Shown here piece by piece: positions 28,092 through 35,954 of a stretch of DNA of 64,000 nucleotides. The DNA comes from Candidatus Rifleibacteriota bacterium (GTDB lineage Bacteria; Muiribacteriota; Ozemobacteria; Ozemobacterales; Ozemobacteraceae): assembly GCA_015233155.1 (NCBI GenBank), contig JADFYG010000029.1:1-64000 (forward strand), in the 5' to 3' direction. Positions within the stretch are counted from its first letter, which is position 1. The number at the start of each line of letters is the position of its first letter. Made by a program: the position numbers and the translations under genes. The notes under the pieces were generated by a model. It saw only the letters and a list, made by a program, of their open reading frames with translations. It had not been told where the DNA came from and made no database searches.

Positions 28092-29149
28092 GTGCTTCCT
28101 CTACAAACTGCCATATTTGTCCTACCGAGGATTGGACAACCGACAACTTTCAGGAGTATCTGGACGGCAGGCTCACACCGCCGGATAAACTTCGCCTGGA
28201 ACGCCACGTGCTCGGATGTTCAATGTGCAAAGCTCGTCTGGAAAGCTTTCGGCGTTTGTTTTCCGGCCTCGACAAGGCATTGGAACCCACGGAGGCTGAT
28301 AGACCAACTTCGGCACAAATTGCCAGAGTCATATCGCAGATTACCGGACGAAACCCGGAGGCGTCTATTCGTGACAGAAACCAGACTGCGCAGCCGGAGT
28401 TTTCTTTCTTCGATTTCCGCCTGAATGGGCTTTTATCTCATTGGAAGTTGGCGGCAATCGGAATCATAATTGGTCTGGCATTTTTGTCTGCAATACTGAT
28501 ACAACCACATGCTGCCATTGAAAATCCTGCTTCTCCGTCCACAAGAGTAGCGACCTTGCCGAATACATCAGAACCCGGGGTTCGATTTCATGCATTCACA
28601 ATCCGGGGTCCCGCAGGAACACAGCTTCGCCGCATTGACGCGAACGCCGATCATGAGACACCCACCTGCCCTGCCGATTGCATCATGATCGGAGCCCTAT
28701 ATCAGTTGCCGGCCGACACCTCTGCAACGGTCATGTATAAAAATGTTAACCGCCTCGAACTGACCAGGCAGGCTCGGTTTTCGATAACTGCCTCAGGGAC
28801 ACGACTTCTTGATGGAAGCATGCTATGCGATCTGGTTTCAGTGCCGGATGGGTTTTGCGTAACCACCCCAGCGGGAACAATCACCGCCATCGGAACTCGT
28901 TTCCGCGTAGCAGTGATGCGGGAAGGCACTGAGGTTCGTCTCGAGAAAGGTGTAATACAAGTGCGCACGCCGTATACCAACCAGCTTCTCGAGCATCCCG
29001 GAGTTATAACAATGACACCTGATGGAAAGATTCTTCCTGGAGTGACGACGCATGTTGAACCACCCGTGGAAAGAAACAAGCCCTATCTTCCGCCGTCATC
29101 GTCTGATGATACGGGACAAACTGCTCCCAATATGAATCAGGGCTATTGA
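28088..29149 (+). CDS. Membrane anti-sigma factor with zinc-finger and periplasmic FecR domain
   Basis: 353 residues. Cytoplasmic zf-HC2 motif with His, Cys and Cys (LERHVLGCSMCKARL), one transmembrane helix (LAAIGIIIGLAFLSAILI, about 119-136), then a periplasmic FecR-type domain (FCVTTPAGTITAIGTRFRVAV ... EVRLEKGVIQVRTP). The arrangement is that of FecR/RsiW-like regulators: holds the sigma factor until a periplasmic cue releases it. Notably it ends PNMNQGY, like the secreted proteins encoded just upstream, so the tail is on the regulator as well as on its likely clients. Confidence 0.85.
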   Translation: MSASSTNCHICPTEDWTTDNFQEYLDGRLTPPDKLRLERHVLGCSMCKARLESFRRLFSGLDKALEPTEADRPTSAQIARVISQITGRNPEASIRDRNQTAQPEFSFFDFRLNGLLSHWKLAAIGIIIGLAFLSAILIQPHAAIENPASPSTRVATLPNTSEPGVRFHAFTIRGPAGTQLRRIDANADHETPTCPADCIMIGALYQLPADTSATVMYKNVNRLELTRQARFSITASGTRLLDGSMLCDLVSVPDGFCVTTPAGTITAIGTRFRVAVMREGTEVRLEKGVIQVRTPYTNQLLEHPGVITMTPDGKILPGVTTHVEPPVERNKPYLPPSSSDDTGQTAPNMNQGY

Positions 29150-29169
29150 ACTATTATTAAATCAAGACA

Positions 29170-31539
29170 TCACGAGCGGACCACAGTTGGTCGCTGAGGC
29201 TCGAAAACGCCGACGCGATTCTTGCGGGCCATGCCAAATGCATCCTTTGCCTTTTTGTATAGTATTTCCTGACTGCGAAGCATTTTTGCTCCCCGAACAG
29301 GATTGATTCGGAGGTAGTTTCCGTCGGTCTGCAATTGCCATGCCTGGGCGGTATCGAAAAATGCGCTTTCGAGGATTTCCATCATCACCGCACGGCACGG
29401 TTCATACTCAACCGGTACAAGAAGTTCAACGCGACGATCGAGATTGCGCGGCATCCAGTCCGCACTGGACAGGAAAAGCAGTCTGTCTCCGCCATGGTGA
29501 AAATACAATAGACGCGCATGTTCGAGAAACCTGTCGACTATCGAAATGACACGAATATTTTCACTGAGTCCTTTTACGCCTGGGCGCAGACAACAAATCC
29601 CGCGCACGATCAGATCGATCTTTACTCCAGTCATCGATGCACGATACAAGGCTTTGATGACATCCACATCGACCAGTGAGTTAAGCTTTGCCTTTATAAA
29701 GGAAACTTGGCCCTGGCGTGATCGTTCAGTCTCGCTGTCGATGAGGTCGATAAGTCGTGAACGCAAGCCGACAGGCGCCGCTTCTATTTTCCGATAACGT
29801 ACCGGTTGGGAATACCCGGTAATCGCATTGAAAAAAGCTGACGCGTCGGCCCCAAAATCTTCCGCACAAGTCATAAGGCTGACGTCACTGTATATACGCG
29901 CTGTGGTTTCATTATAATTTCCGGTGCCAAAATGAACGTATCGTTTGATTCCTCCGGCTTCGCGCCGCACTACGATACAGATCTTTCCATGCACCTTCAG
30001 CCCACGCAAACCATATATGACCTGCACACCGGCACGTTCAAGAGCTGACGCCCATTCGATATTCCTGGCCTCATCGAATCTGGCCTTCAATTCGACAAGA
30101 ACAGTGACATGTTTCTCCTTCGCAGCAGCTCGAGCCAGGGCCGCCACGATAGGACTTTCTTTTGATGTTCGATACAGGATTTGTTTTATAGCCAGAACAT
30201 CGGGATCGTCAGCCGCTTCATCAATAAATCGTGTGACAGGTTCAAAACTCTGATATGGATGAGCCAGAAAAATGTCGTGCCGGGCGATCGCCTCGAACAT
30301 AGAGTCGCCGGGCTTCAAATCAGGGGATGGTAACGGCGGCCACGGCTCGAATCGTAATCCATCGAAGCCGGGCTTCCCTCCAAGCGTCATGAACGACGAA
30401 AGCTGAATCGGTCCTGCGATCGTGTAAATTTCTTCAGCGCCAATTTCAAGCGCTTCCGAGAGAAAAGCCAATGTCTGTCGTGATGCGCGTCGATCTATCT
30501 CCAGACGCACGCAGTCCCCTCGCTTTCGCTCTACGAGGACATCCTTCATCTCCTCCATGAAATCGGAAGCCTGATCTTCTGCCACGGCCAGATCCGCATT
30601 ACGCGTAATGCGAAATGATACGGTTTCGAGTACGGGCTCTCCCGGAAACAAGCGCTGAATAAATGCCGTAACGACGTCTTCGAGCAAAATGTAACAGTAA
30701 CCATCTCCTCCCGGAACTGTCACGAATCGCGGTAATCCTCGAGGCAATGGAACGATCGCATACCGGAACTGGGTTTCGCCGACGGCATTCTCTCCAACGG
30801 CCGATACGAGTGGAGGCACATCCTTTAATGCATTCGAAAGAGCTCCAGGCCCACCAGGCCCCGGTGGACAGGCCGCCGTTGAAACTGAGGTCGAAGGCCC
30901 GCGACGTGGCTTTCTGCTCACGCCTTTCAGACGCACAGCAAGATTCAGTCCCAGACCCGGCAATAGAGGAAAATTCTCGAACGAGACTACCGCCATGGGC
31001 GTGATGACCGGAAACAACTCGTTCTCGAAATTGCGCTCGATATGGGTGTACTGCTCAGGTGATAATGTTTCGACTGTCTGTCGACGCATGCCAGCCTTTT
31101 CAAGAGCCGGCTCAAGATCTCTCAGTAAACAGTTATACTGATCCACAACGAGGCGTCTGGTGCGTCGACCGATCTCCGACAATTGTTCAGCAACGGAAAG
31201 GCCCGATGGGTCGACTCCGCTTCCACCGGCAGCCTGAATCCTTCGCAACCCGCCGACCCGCACCATAAAAAACTCATCGAGATTGGAGCCGGTGATTGCA
31301 AGAAACTTCAAACGCTCGAGCAATGGTTTCGAGGAATCCTGTGCTTCATGCAACACGCGGAGGTTGAATTCGAGCCAACTCAACTCGCGGTTCAAAAATG
31401 AATCGGCGATAACCGCCCTGACCTCCCCCGCTTTTTCGGGTAGCATCTTCTTAACAAGAGTCTTGCCATTGCCGGTCCTGGATTTGGAGGGAACGCTCTT
31501 TGCCGCTTCAGTCCGCTGTTTCGCAGTCATGACCGTCAC
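29170..31539 (-). CDS. ppk: Polyphosphate kinase 1
   Basis: 789 residues. Makes polyphosphate from ATP, reversibly. Family marks are NRELSWLEFNLRVLHEA, TGSNLDEFFMVRVGGL, the autophosphorylated His in YVHFGTGNYNETTA, and FLSSADWMPRNLDRRVELL. Start GTG 31539 overlaps the ppx stop (GTGA); ATG 31530 is an alternative. About 35 basic residues precede the first conserved segment. Expressed after ppx, and convergent with the anti-sigma gene. Confidence 0.96.
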   Translation of the reverse strand: MTVMTAKQRTEAAKSVPSKSRTGNGKTLVKKMLPEKAGEVRAVIADSFLNRELSWLEFNLRVLHEAQDSSKPLLERLKFLAITGSNLDEFFMVRVGGLRRIQAAGGSGVDPSGLSVAEQLSEIGRRTRRLVVDQYNCLLRDLEPALEKAGMRRQTVETLSPEQYTHIERNFENELFPVITPMAVVSFENFPLLPGLGLNLAVRLKGVSRKPRRGPSTSVSTAACPPGPGGPGALSNALKDVPPLVSAVGENAVGETQFRYAIVPLPRGLPRFVTVPGGDGYCYILLEDVVTAFIQRLFPGEPVLETVSFRITRNADLAVAEDQASDFMEEMKDVLVERKRGDCVRLEIDRRASRQTLAFLSEALEIGAEEIYTIAGPIQLSSFMTLGGKPGFDGLRFEPWPPLPSPDLKPGDSMFEAIARHDIFLAHPYQSFEPVTRFIDEAADDPDVLAIKQILYRTSKESPIVAALARAAAKEKHVTVLVELKARFDEARNIEWASALERAGVQVIYGLRGLKVHGKICIVVRREAGGIKRYVHFGTGNYNETTARIYSDVSLMTCAEDFGADASAFFNAITGYSQPVRYRKIEAAPVGLRSRLIDLIDSETERSRQGQVSFIKAKLNSLVDVDVIKALYRASMTGVKIDLIVRGICCLRPGVKGLSENIRVISIVDRFLEHARLLYFHHGGDRLLFLSSADWMPRNLDRRVELLVPVEYEPCRAVMMEILESAFFDTAQAWQLQTDGNYLRINPVRGAKMLRSQEILYKKAKDAFGMARKNRVGVFEPQRPTVVRS

Positions 31540-33623
31540 CCCGCCACAGCCCGACGCAGAACCACTTTCAGACCATAGACCTCTTCAAACATCGGCCCCT
31601 TCTCTTTAAGAGCAAAACGCTCGAGGGTGAGATCCTCGACATTCGGAACGCTGATGATGAACTGTCCACCTTCCCGGGTCAAAATAATATCCCGAATTCC
31701 CTGTTGGTGGTTGCGATCGAGGGCGTCGGCTACACGAAGAATCGAAGCAAGTTTGGCGACTGCCATACGGCTATCGCGCGTAAGCATGGCATATTCCTGA
31801 TGATCGGCACCGGGTGAAGCCCGGCGATGGTATCTGGCGATGAGACCAATGACGATTTTATCTATCAATGTGAGGCCAAACAGATCACTGTTAAGAATGA
31901 GATACATCGAATGCTTATGATGCGCACGATTACTGATGAACATGCCAATATCGTGTAATAATGACGCCAGATGAAGCAATATTTCATATCGGCTTCCAAG
32001 ACCATGTTCTTCGCGGAGAGCGCGAAACATCTGGAGCGATATCTGGGCGACATGATCGGCATGTCTGGCATCATACCTATATTTTTCGCCGAGAGCATGC
32101 GCGGCATGAATGACCTGCTGAGAAAACTCGGCGCTCCATGATCCACGCGCCGCCATTTCCAGAAGAATACCCTCGCGAAGACTTGTTTTCGGCACAAGAA
32201 TCGTGGAAACTCCGAATGCACGCGCTAAATGTTTGTATGCCAGCAGAGCCGGACCGAGAGTCTCGGCATCCTGATAGGAAATGCGCTCTCGACGCACAAG
32301 TTCATCTACCGGCACCGACGCCATTCTGTCGGCAAACGCCGCAAAGGCTTTCGCATTAAGGCTTGCCAAAGGTGCCGTCTCCCAATCCGGGCACAGTCGA
32401 GCGGCAGCAAAACGAACGTCGCCTGAAACAGCAATAAACTGTTCCAGCTTCTTCGCCGGAACGTTGCGTCGTAACTGATCGATGGTCGTATGCAGATGCG
32501 AATCCAGAATATGCCTCATGCGATCGACGGGAGCCCTGAATGTTTCCAGATTCTCCCGAATGCGCAAAGAGCCAAGTCGGAAAGAGTTCGCGAACGTCAC
32601 GTGACCATTTTCGAGCAACAGCAGATCAGTGTTTCCGCCGCCGACTTCCACGATCAGCGCCTCGCCATAAAGATCCGTTTCTTTGGGAAGAATGTGCCGA
32701 ACGGCCAGATATGTCAGACGATTCTCCTCGGCCTCTTCAATCGCTTCGATCGTAATACCAGTCGCAATATAGAGGCGATCGAGAAAAGTATCCCGATTTA
32801 TAGCCTCTCGCACCGAAGAAGTTGCGACGGCGCGAACCCGATCATCGCCGCGAATACCATACTCCTCAAGGACGCGGCGGAAGCCAAGAAGCACCCGAAC
32901 ACATTCTTCAATAGTTTCCTGCTCGACGCGGCCACGCGTGAAAGTATCCTTGCCCAGCCTGACGGGCTGCTGGAGGGTTTCGAGAGGACGAATGTGTCCC
33001 TGATCATCGATCTCGGCAAGCAACATGCGTATACCAGTACTGCCGACATCGATGGCTGCGAACGTCTGTGAACTTGAATCCGGTGCGAGTCGCGGCAAAG
33101 GACGATCGACAAGCACGCTGTTTTCGAGACCCGCCAGCGGATTCAGGGTTTGCGGAAGAGATTTCGCGATATTCGCGGATCTTGCGGGTTTAGCCGACAA
33201 ATCGGATTTGCCCAATTTGCCCAATTCTCCGATCTTTCCGGATTTTCCGAAGACTTCGGACTTCAGCTTCTTGTCTTTTTTGCCAATTTTCCCTGATTTA
33301 ATCTGACCTAAACTCAGAATTTTACCAATCTTTTTTGCCTTGGTTTTAGCTTTTAGTTTGGTTTTAGCCTTGACCTTGGTTTTAGCTTTGACTTTTGCCT
33401 TGGGCTTGGGTTTGGCTTTTGTCTTCGCCTTTGCTTCGCTCTTGTCCTTAACCTTGCTCTTGCTTTTGACGTCAGCGCTGCCCTTTCCCTTCCGCTTGCC
33501 CTTAATCTTGCTTTTTTTCTTACCGGTAACAAGCCATAAATCTTTATCTTCAGGTTTGTCGATCAAACGGATATCACTTTTCTTTTTCCGCGTATTATTT
33601 GTTGAAACAGCTTTCTTAACCAT
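31536..33623 (-). CDS. ppx: Exopolyphosphatase/GppA phosphatase with long lysine-rich N-terminal tail
   Basis: 695 residues, well above the usual 300-510. The catalytic part begins near residue 187: FAAIDVGSTGIRMLLAEID is the ASKHA phosphate-binding segment, VEVGGGNTDLLL the second. Residues about 510-650 form an HD domain (LLHLASLLHDIGMF). The first ~160 residues are histone-H1-like repeats of Lys-Ala/Lys-Thr and are probably disordered. Such a tail could hold polyphosphate or DNA. Paired with ppk, it would hydrolyse polyphosphate or pppGpp. The lysine repeats are the odd feature. Confidence 0.9.
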   Translation of the reverse strand: MVKKAVSTNNTRKKKSDIRLIDKPEDKDLWLVTGKKKSKIKGKRKGKGSADVKSKSKVKDKSEAKAKTKAKPKPKAKVKAKTKVKAKTKLKAKTKAKKIGKILSLGQIKSGKIGKKDKKLKSEVFGKSGKIGELGKLGKSDLSAKPARSANIAKSLPQTLNPLAGLENSVLVDRPLPRLAPDSSSQTFAAIDVGSTGIRMLLAEIDDQGHIRPLETLQQPVRLGKDTFTRGRVEQETIEECVRVLLGFRRVLEEYGIRGDDRVRAVATSSVREAINRDTFLDRLYIATGITIEAIEEAEENRLTYLAVRHILPKETDLYGEALIVEVGGGNTDLLLLENGHVTFANSFRLGSLRIRENLETFRAPVDRMRHILDSHLHTTIDQLRRNVPAKKLEQFIAVSGDVRFAAARLCPDWETAPLASLNAKAFAAFADRMASVPVDELVRRERISYQDAETLGPALLAYKHLARAFGVSTILVPKTSLREGILLEMAARGSWSAEFSQQVIHAAHALGEKYRYDARHADHVAQISLQMFRALREEHGLGSRYEILLHLASLLHDIGMFISNRAHHKHSMYLILNSDLFGLTLIDKIVIGLIARYHRRASPGADHQEYAMLTRDSRMAVAKLASILRVADALDRNHQQGIRDIILTREGGQFIISVPNVEDLTLERFALKEKGPMFEEVYGLKVVLRRAVAG

Positions 33624-33789
33624 GACCAGAACTCCCTGAAAATATTTTATTCACTCCTGAAATCATTCAATATAAAATCGCATTGAATTCTGTCGTTTCG
33701 GGCACGGCGCACCGCGCCACGCTCATGGCATCAATGAATAAATTTCAATACTTCTTCATATAAATGACTGGAAACAAATCAAAATCTGT

Positions 33790-34764
33790 CTAAACTATGA
33801 GAGCCGCGGCTCCAAGCACCCCGGCATTATCACCAAGCTTTGCGACTTCTATACGCAGTTCGGCGGTAAACGCTTTCATTGCTTCGCTTTTGATGGCATC
33901 GCCAACTTCTTTCTGGTACAGTTTAGGAAGAGCCTCTACGAGACCGCCTCCCAATACGACTATATCAGGAGCAAGCAGATTGACAACGCTGGCGATGGCA
34001 TTTCCGAGTTTTCGGGCAGCGTCGCGCACGATCTTTTCCACAACGGCATCACCTGCCTCGATCGAACGAACGATCGTCTTACTGCGAATTTCCCGCAAGT
34101 CAAGGCCTGCTTCCTCGAGAAGATGCGGAGCCGATCCGCGAAATGCCGCCATAGCGATCTGGGCTGAAATTGCAAGTCTGCTTGCAATGGCTTCTATACA
34201 TCCGCGTCGTCCACAGCCACATAGAGGGCCATCCGATTGAACTTGAATGTGCCCGATTTCGAGGCAAGAGCCTGACTTCCCGCGGATAAGATGACCATCA
34301 TAGACGCAAGCGCCTCCGATCCCGGTTCCAGGAAATACGCCCAGCACGCATCTTCCACCTTTTCCGGCGCCAAAGATATACTCGCCATAGGTTCCGGCGT
34401 CAACATCGTTCGTGATCACCACCGGACAATTAAATATCTTCTCGAGAAGCTGTTTTAGGGGAACATCCCGCCAACCCAGATTTGGCGCTTCGATGATGAC
34501 ACCTTTATCCAGATCTACCTGGCCGGGACACCCAAGACCGATTCCCGCGAGCTGCTCAGGTTTTACTGCCGCATCCGCAAGCGTTTGAGAGATTGCCTCA
34601 GTAAGTTGTTCGATCCCGGTCTTCGGCCCGGAACGACTCTTCAGTTTTTCGCGATGTGAAGCGAGGATTTTGAAGTCTGCATCGAACAACGCAACCATCA
34701 TCTTGGTACCGCCAAGATCAAACCCGATCCGATATTTGCCTTTTGTGACAACTTTATTACCCAC
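33790..34764 (-). CDS. ROK family sugar kinase (glucokinase-like)
   Basis: 324 residues. Phosphate loop IGFDLGGTKMMVALFD, catalytic Asp in VITNDVDAGTYGEY, GTGIGGACVYDG, and the ROK zinc motif EIGHIQV ... CGCGRRGCIEAIAS. These features fit glucokinase best, though N-acetylmannosamine or other sugar kinases share them. GTG 34764 has AAGGAGG 7 bases upstream. No transporter or regulator gene accompanies it. Confidence 0.87.
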   Translation of the reverse strand: MGNKVVTKGKYRIGFDLGGTKMMVALFDADFKILASHREKLKSRSGPKTGIEQLTEAISQTLADAAVKPEQLAGIGLGCPGQVDLDKGVIIEAPNLGWRDVPLKQLLEKIFNCPVVITNDVDAGTYGEYIFGAGKGGRCVLGVFPGTGIGGACVYDGHLIRGKSGSCLEIGHIQVQSDGPLCGCGRRGCIEAIASRLAISAQIAMAAFRGSAPHLLEEAGLDLREIRSKTIVRSIEAGDAVVEKIVRDAARKLGNAIASVVNLLAPDIVVLGGGLVEALPKLYQKEVGDAIKSEAMKAFTAELRIEVAKLGDNAGVLGAAALIV

Positions 34765-34863
34765 GCTTTCGCCTCCTTGGCGAGCCTGATGGTTCCGGCC
34801 CGGCCATTTCCCCCATACCCGGGGTCAGATCATCATACTCCGAAATCGCCGCTCCGCTCAACC

Positions 34864-35808
34864 TCAGGGATGGCAACGGCGGCAGACATCCTTCGTGCTG
34901 TGGCAAACCGCACAGCGGTCAGGATCAGCTTCGGCGCTGATACCATGACGTCGGGCAATCCAGGCCAGTGTATGATCGCGAGGCTTTCTGGCATGGCATG
35001 TCAGACAACTCGAATCCTCATGACATGGACGACAACTCTGTGGATCAGATCGCCAGGCAATGCCATGCTTACGTTCATACTTGCGACCATGATCGGCGGG
35101 ACGAGGCGTTTTTTCGTGACAAAGCGTACACGTCTTCCTGACCTTCACCCCGGTGTGACATCGCAAACAGCTTGTCATCGATGTTTCCTGCATAACTCCA
35201 TCAAGACTTTCCCATTTCTCGATTTTCCGGTGGCACTCTATACAATCGATCTTTACATGCTGATCATGATTGAATGTTGCTCCGAAGCCGATCCGAACGC
35301 GCACACGTTCGGTTGCAAGAGGTTTACCAAGATGACACAAACCGCAGTCACTCTTAGATTTGCTATGAAAATGACAACGCAAACACAGCTTCTCGGGCGG
35401 ACGTCCGAACAAATTCACACTGGACGCTACACCTGATTTTTCATTCAGGCCTGAGTTGCCGCTTCCAAAAGCATATCCCGCTGACTTTGCCGTCGATTCG
35501 TCGATAACATCGACGGGTGTTGAAGCTATGCGGGTAAATTTAAGAGGCGCCCAACCTGGCGGCAGTCCAGTCGTCGCTTCCGGCGGTGCTTCCTTATTGC
35601 GATGGCATGCCTCACAACGTATTCGCGCATCAGCATGTGACCGGTGTGAAAATCGCAAATTGCTTTTCAAATTCACGCGACCGTCTATCGCCTGGTTGTC
35701 ACTGGTGCTACTATAAACGACTCCGGGAACACCGGCGGCAACCACAGCAAATCCGGCGATCAGCATGAGCAGAAACTTGTAAGTTACGCTTCGAATGTAT
35801 ACATGCAT
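34864..35808 (-). CDS. Periplasmic ten-haem c-type cytochrome
   Basis: About 314 residues with a signal-anchor or signal peptide (TYKFLLMLIAGFAVVAAG). I count ten CXXCH haem sites: CEACH, CLRCH, CGLCH, CIECH, CLRCH, CTLCH, CRPCH, CLTCH, CAVCH and CRRCH, the last followed only by Pro. Ten haems and this length match MtrA/DmsE-like periplasmic electron carriers, but I cannot assign that family. ATG 35808 is chosen because the signal peptide starts there; a longer frame to 35940 runs into repeat DNA. It follows an outer-membrane barrel gene in the same direction, 147 bases upstream. Confidence 0.88.
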   Translation of the reverse strand: MHVYIRSVTYKFLLMLIAGFAVVAAGVPGVVYSSTSDNQAIDGRVNLKSNLRFSHRSHADARIRCEACHRNKEAPPEATTGLPPGWAPLKFTRIASTPVDVIDESTAKSAGYAFGSGNSGLNEKSGVASSVNLFGRPPEKLCLRCHFHSKSKSDCGLCHLGKPLATERVRVRIGFGATFNHDQHVKIDCIECHRKIEKWESLDGVMQETSMTSCLRCHTGVKVRKTCTLCHEKTPRPADHGRKYERKHGIAWRSDPQSCRPCHEDSSCLTCHARKPRDHTLAWIARRHGISAEADPDRCAVCHSTKDVCRRCHP

Positions 35809-35883
35809 ATTGCCAGAGAGCATACCAGCATTGACTCGAAAAATCGAGATCGCATTAAGGCTAAATTTTGACGACGATGGGCC

Positions 35884-35911
35884 TGAAGCGGCGCGCCCGG
35901 CGGTCACTCCC
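35884..35911. repeat. Fragment of palindromic repeat family 1 (copy E)
   Basis: CCTGAAGCGGCGCGCCCGGC then GGTCACTC: matches one core arm of copy B (GAAGCGGCGCGCCCAGCGG). It lies between the cytochrome start and the barrel stop. Confidence 0.6.
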
Positions 35912-35954
35912 AAGGCTTTTTTTCGCCCTGAACCACGCAAGATATTATGCCTGC

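Noticed and set aside
33340..33639. Plus-strand hydrophobic ORF that could look like a membrane protein
   Set aside because: It is the complement of the lysine repeats of ppx (AAR codons read as Leu/Phe), not a gene.
34777..35436. 219-residue plus-strand ORF
   Set aside because: Antisense of the cytochrome gene; the ten CXXCH motifs on the other strand decide the frame.
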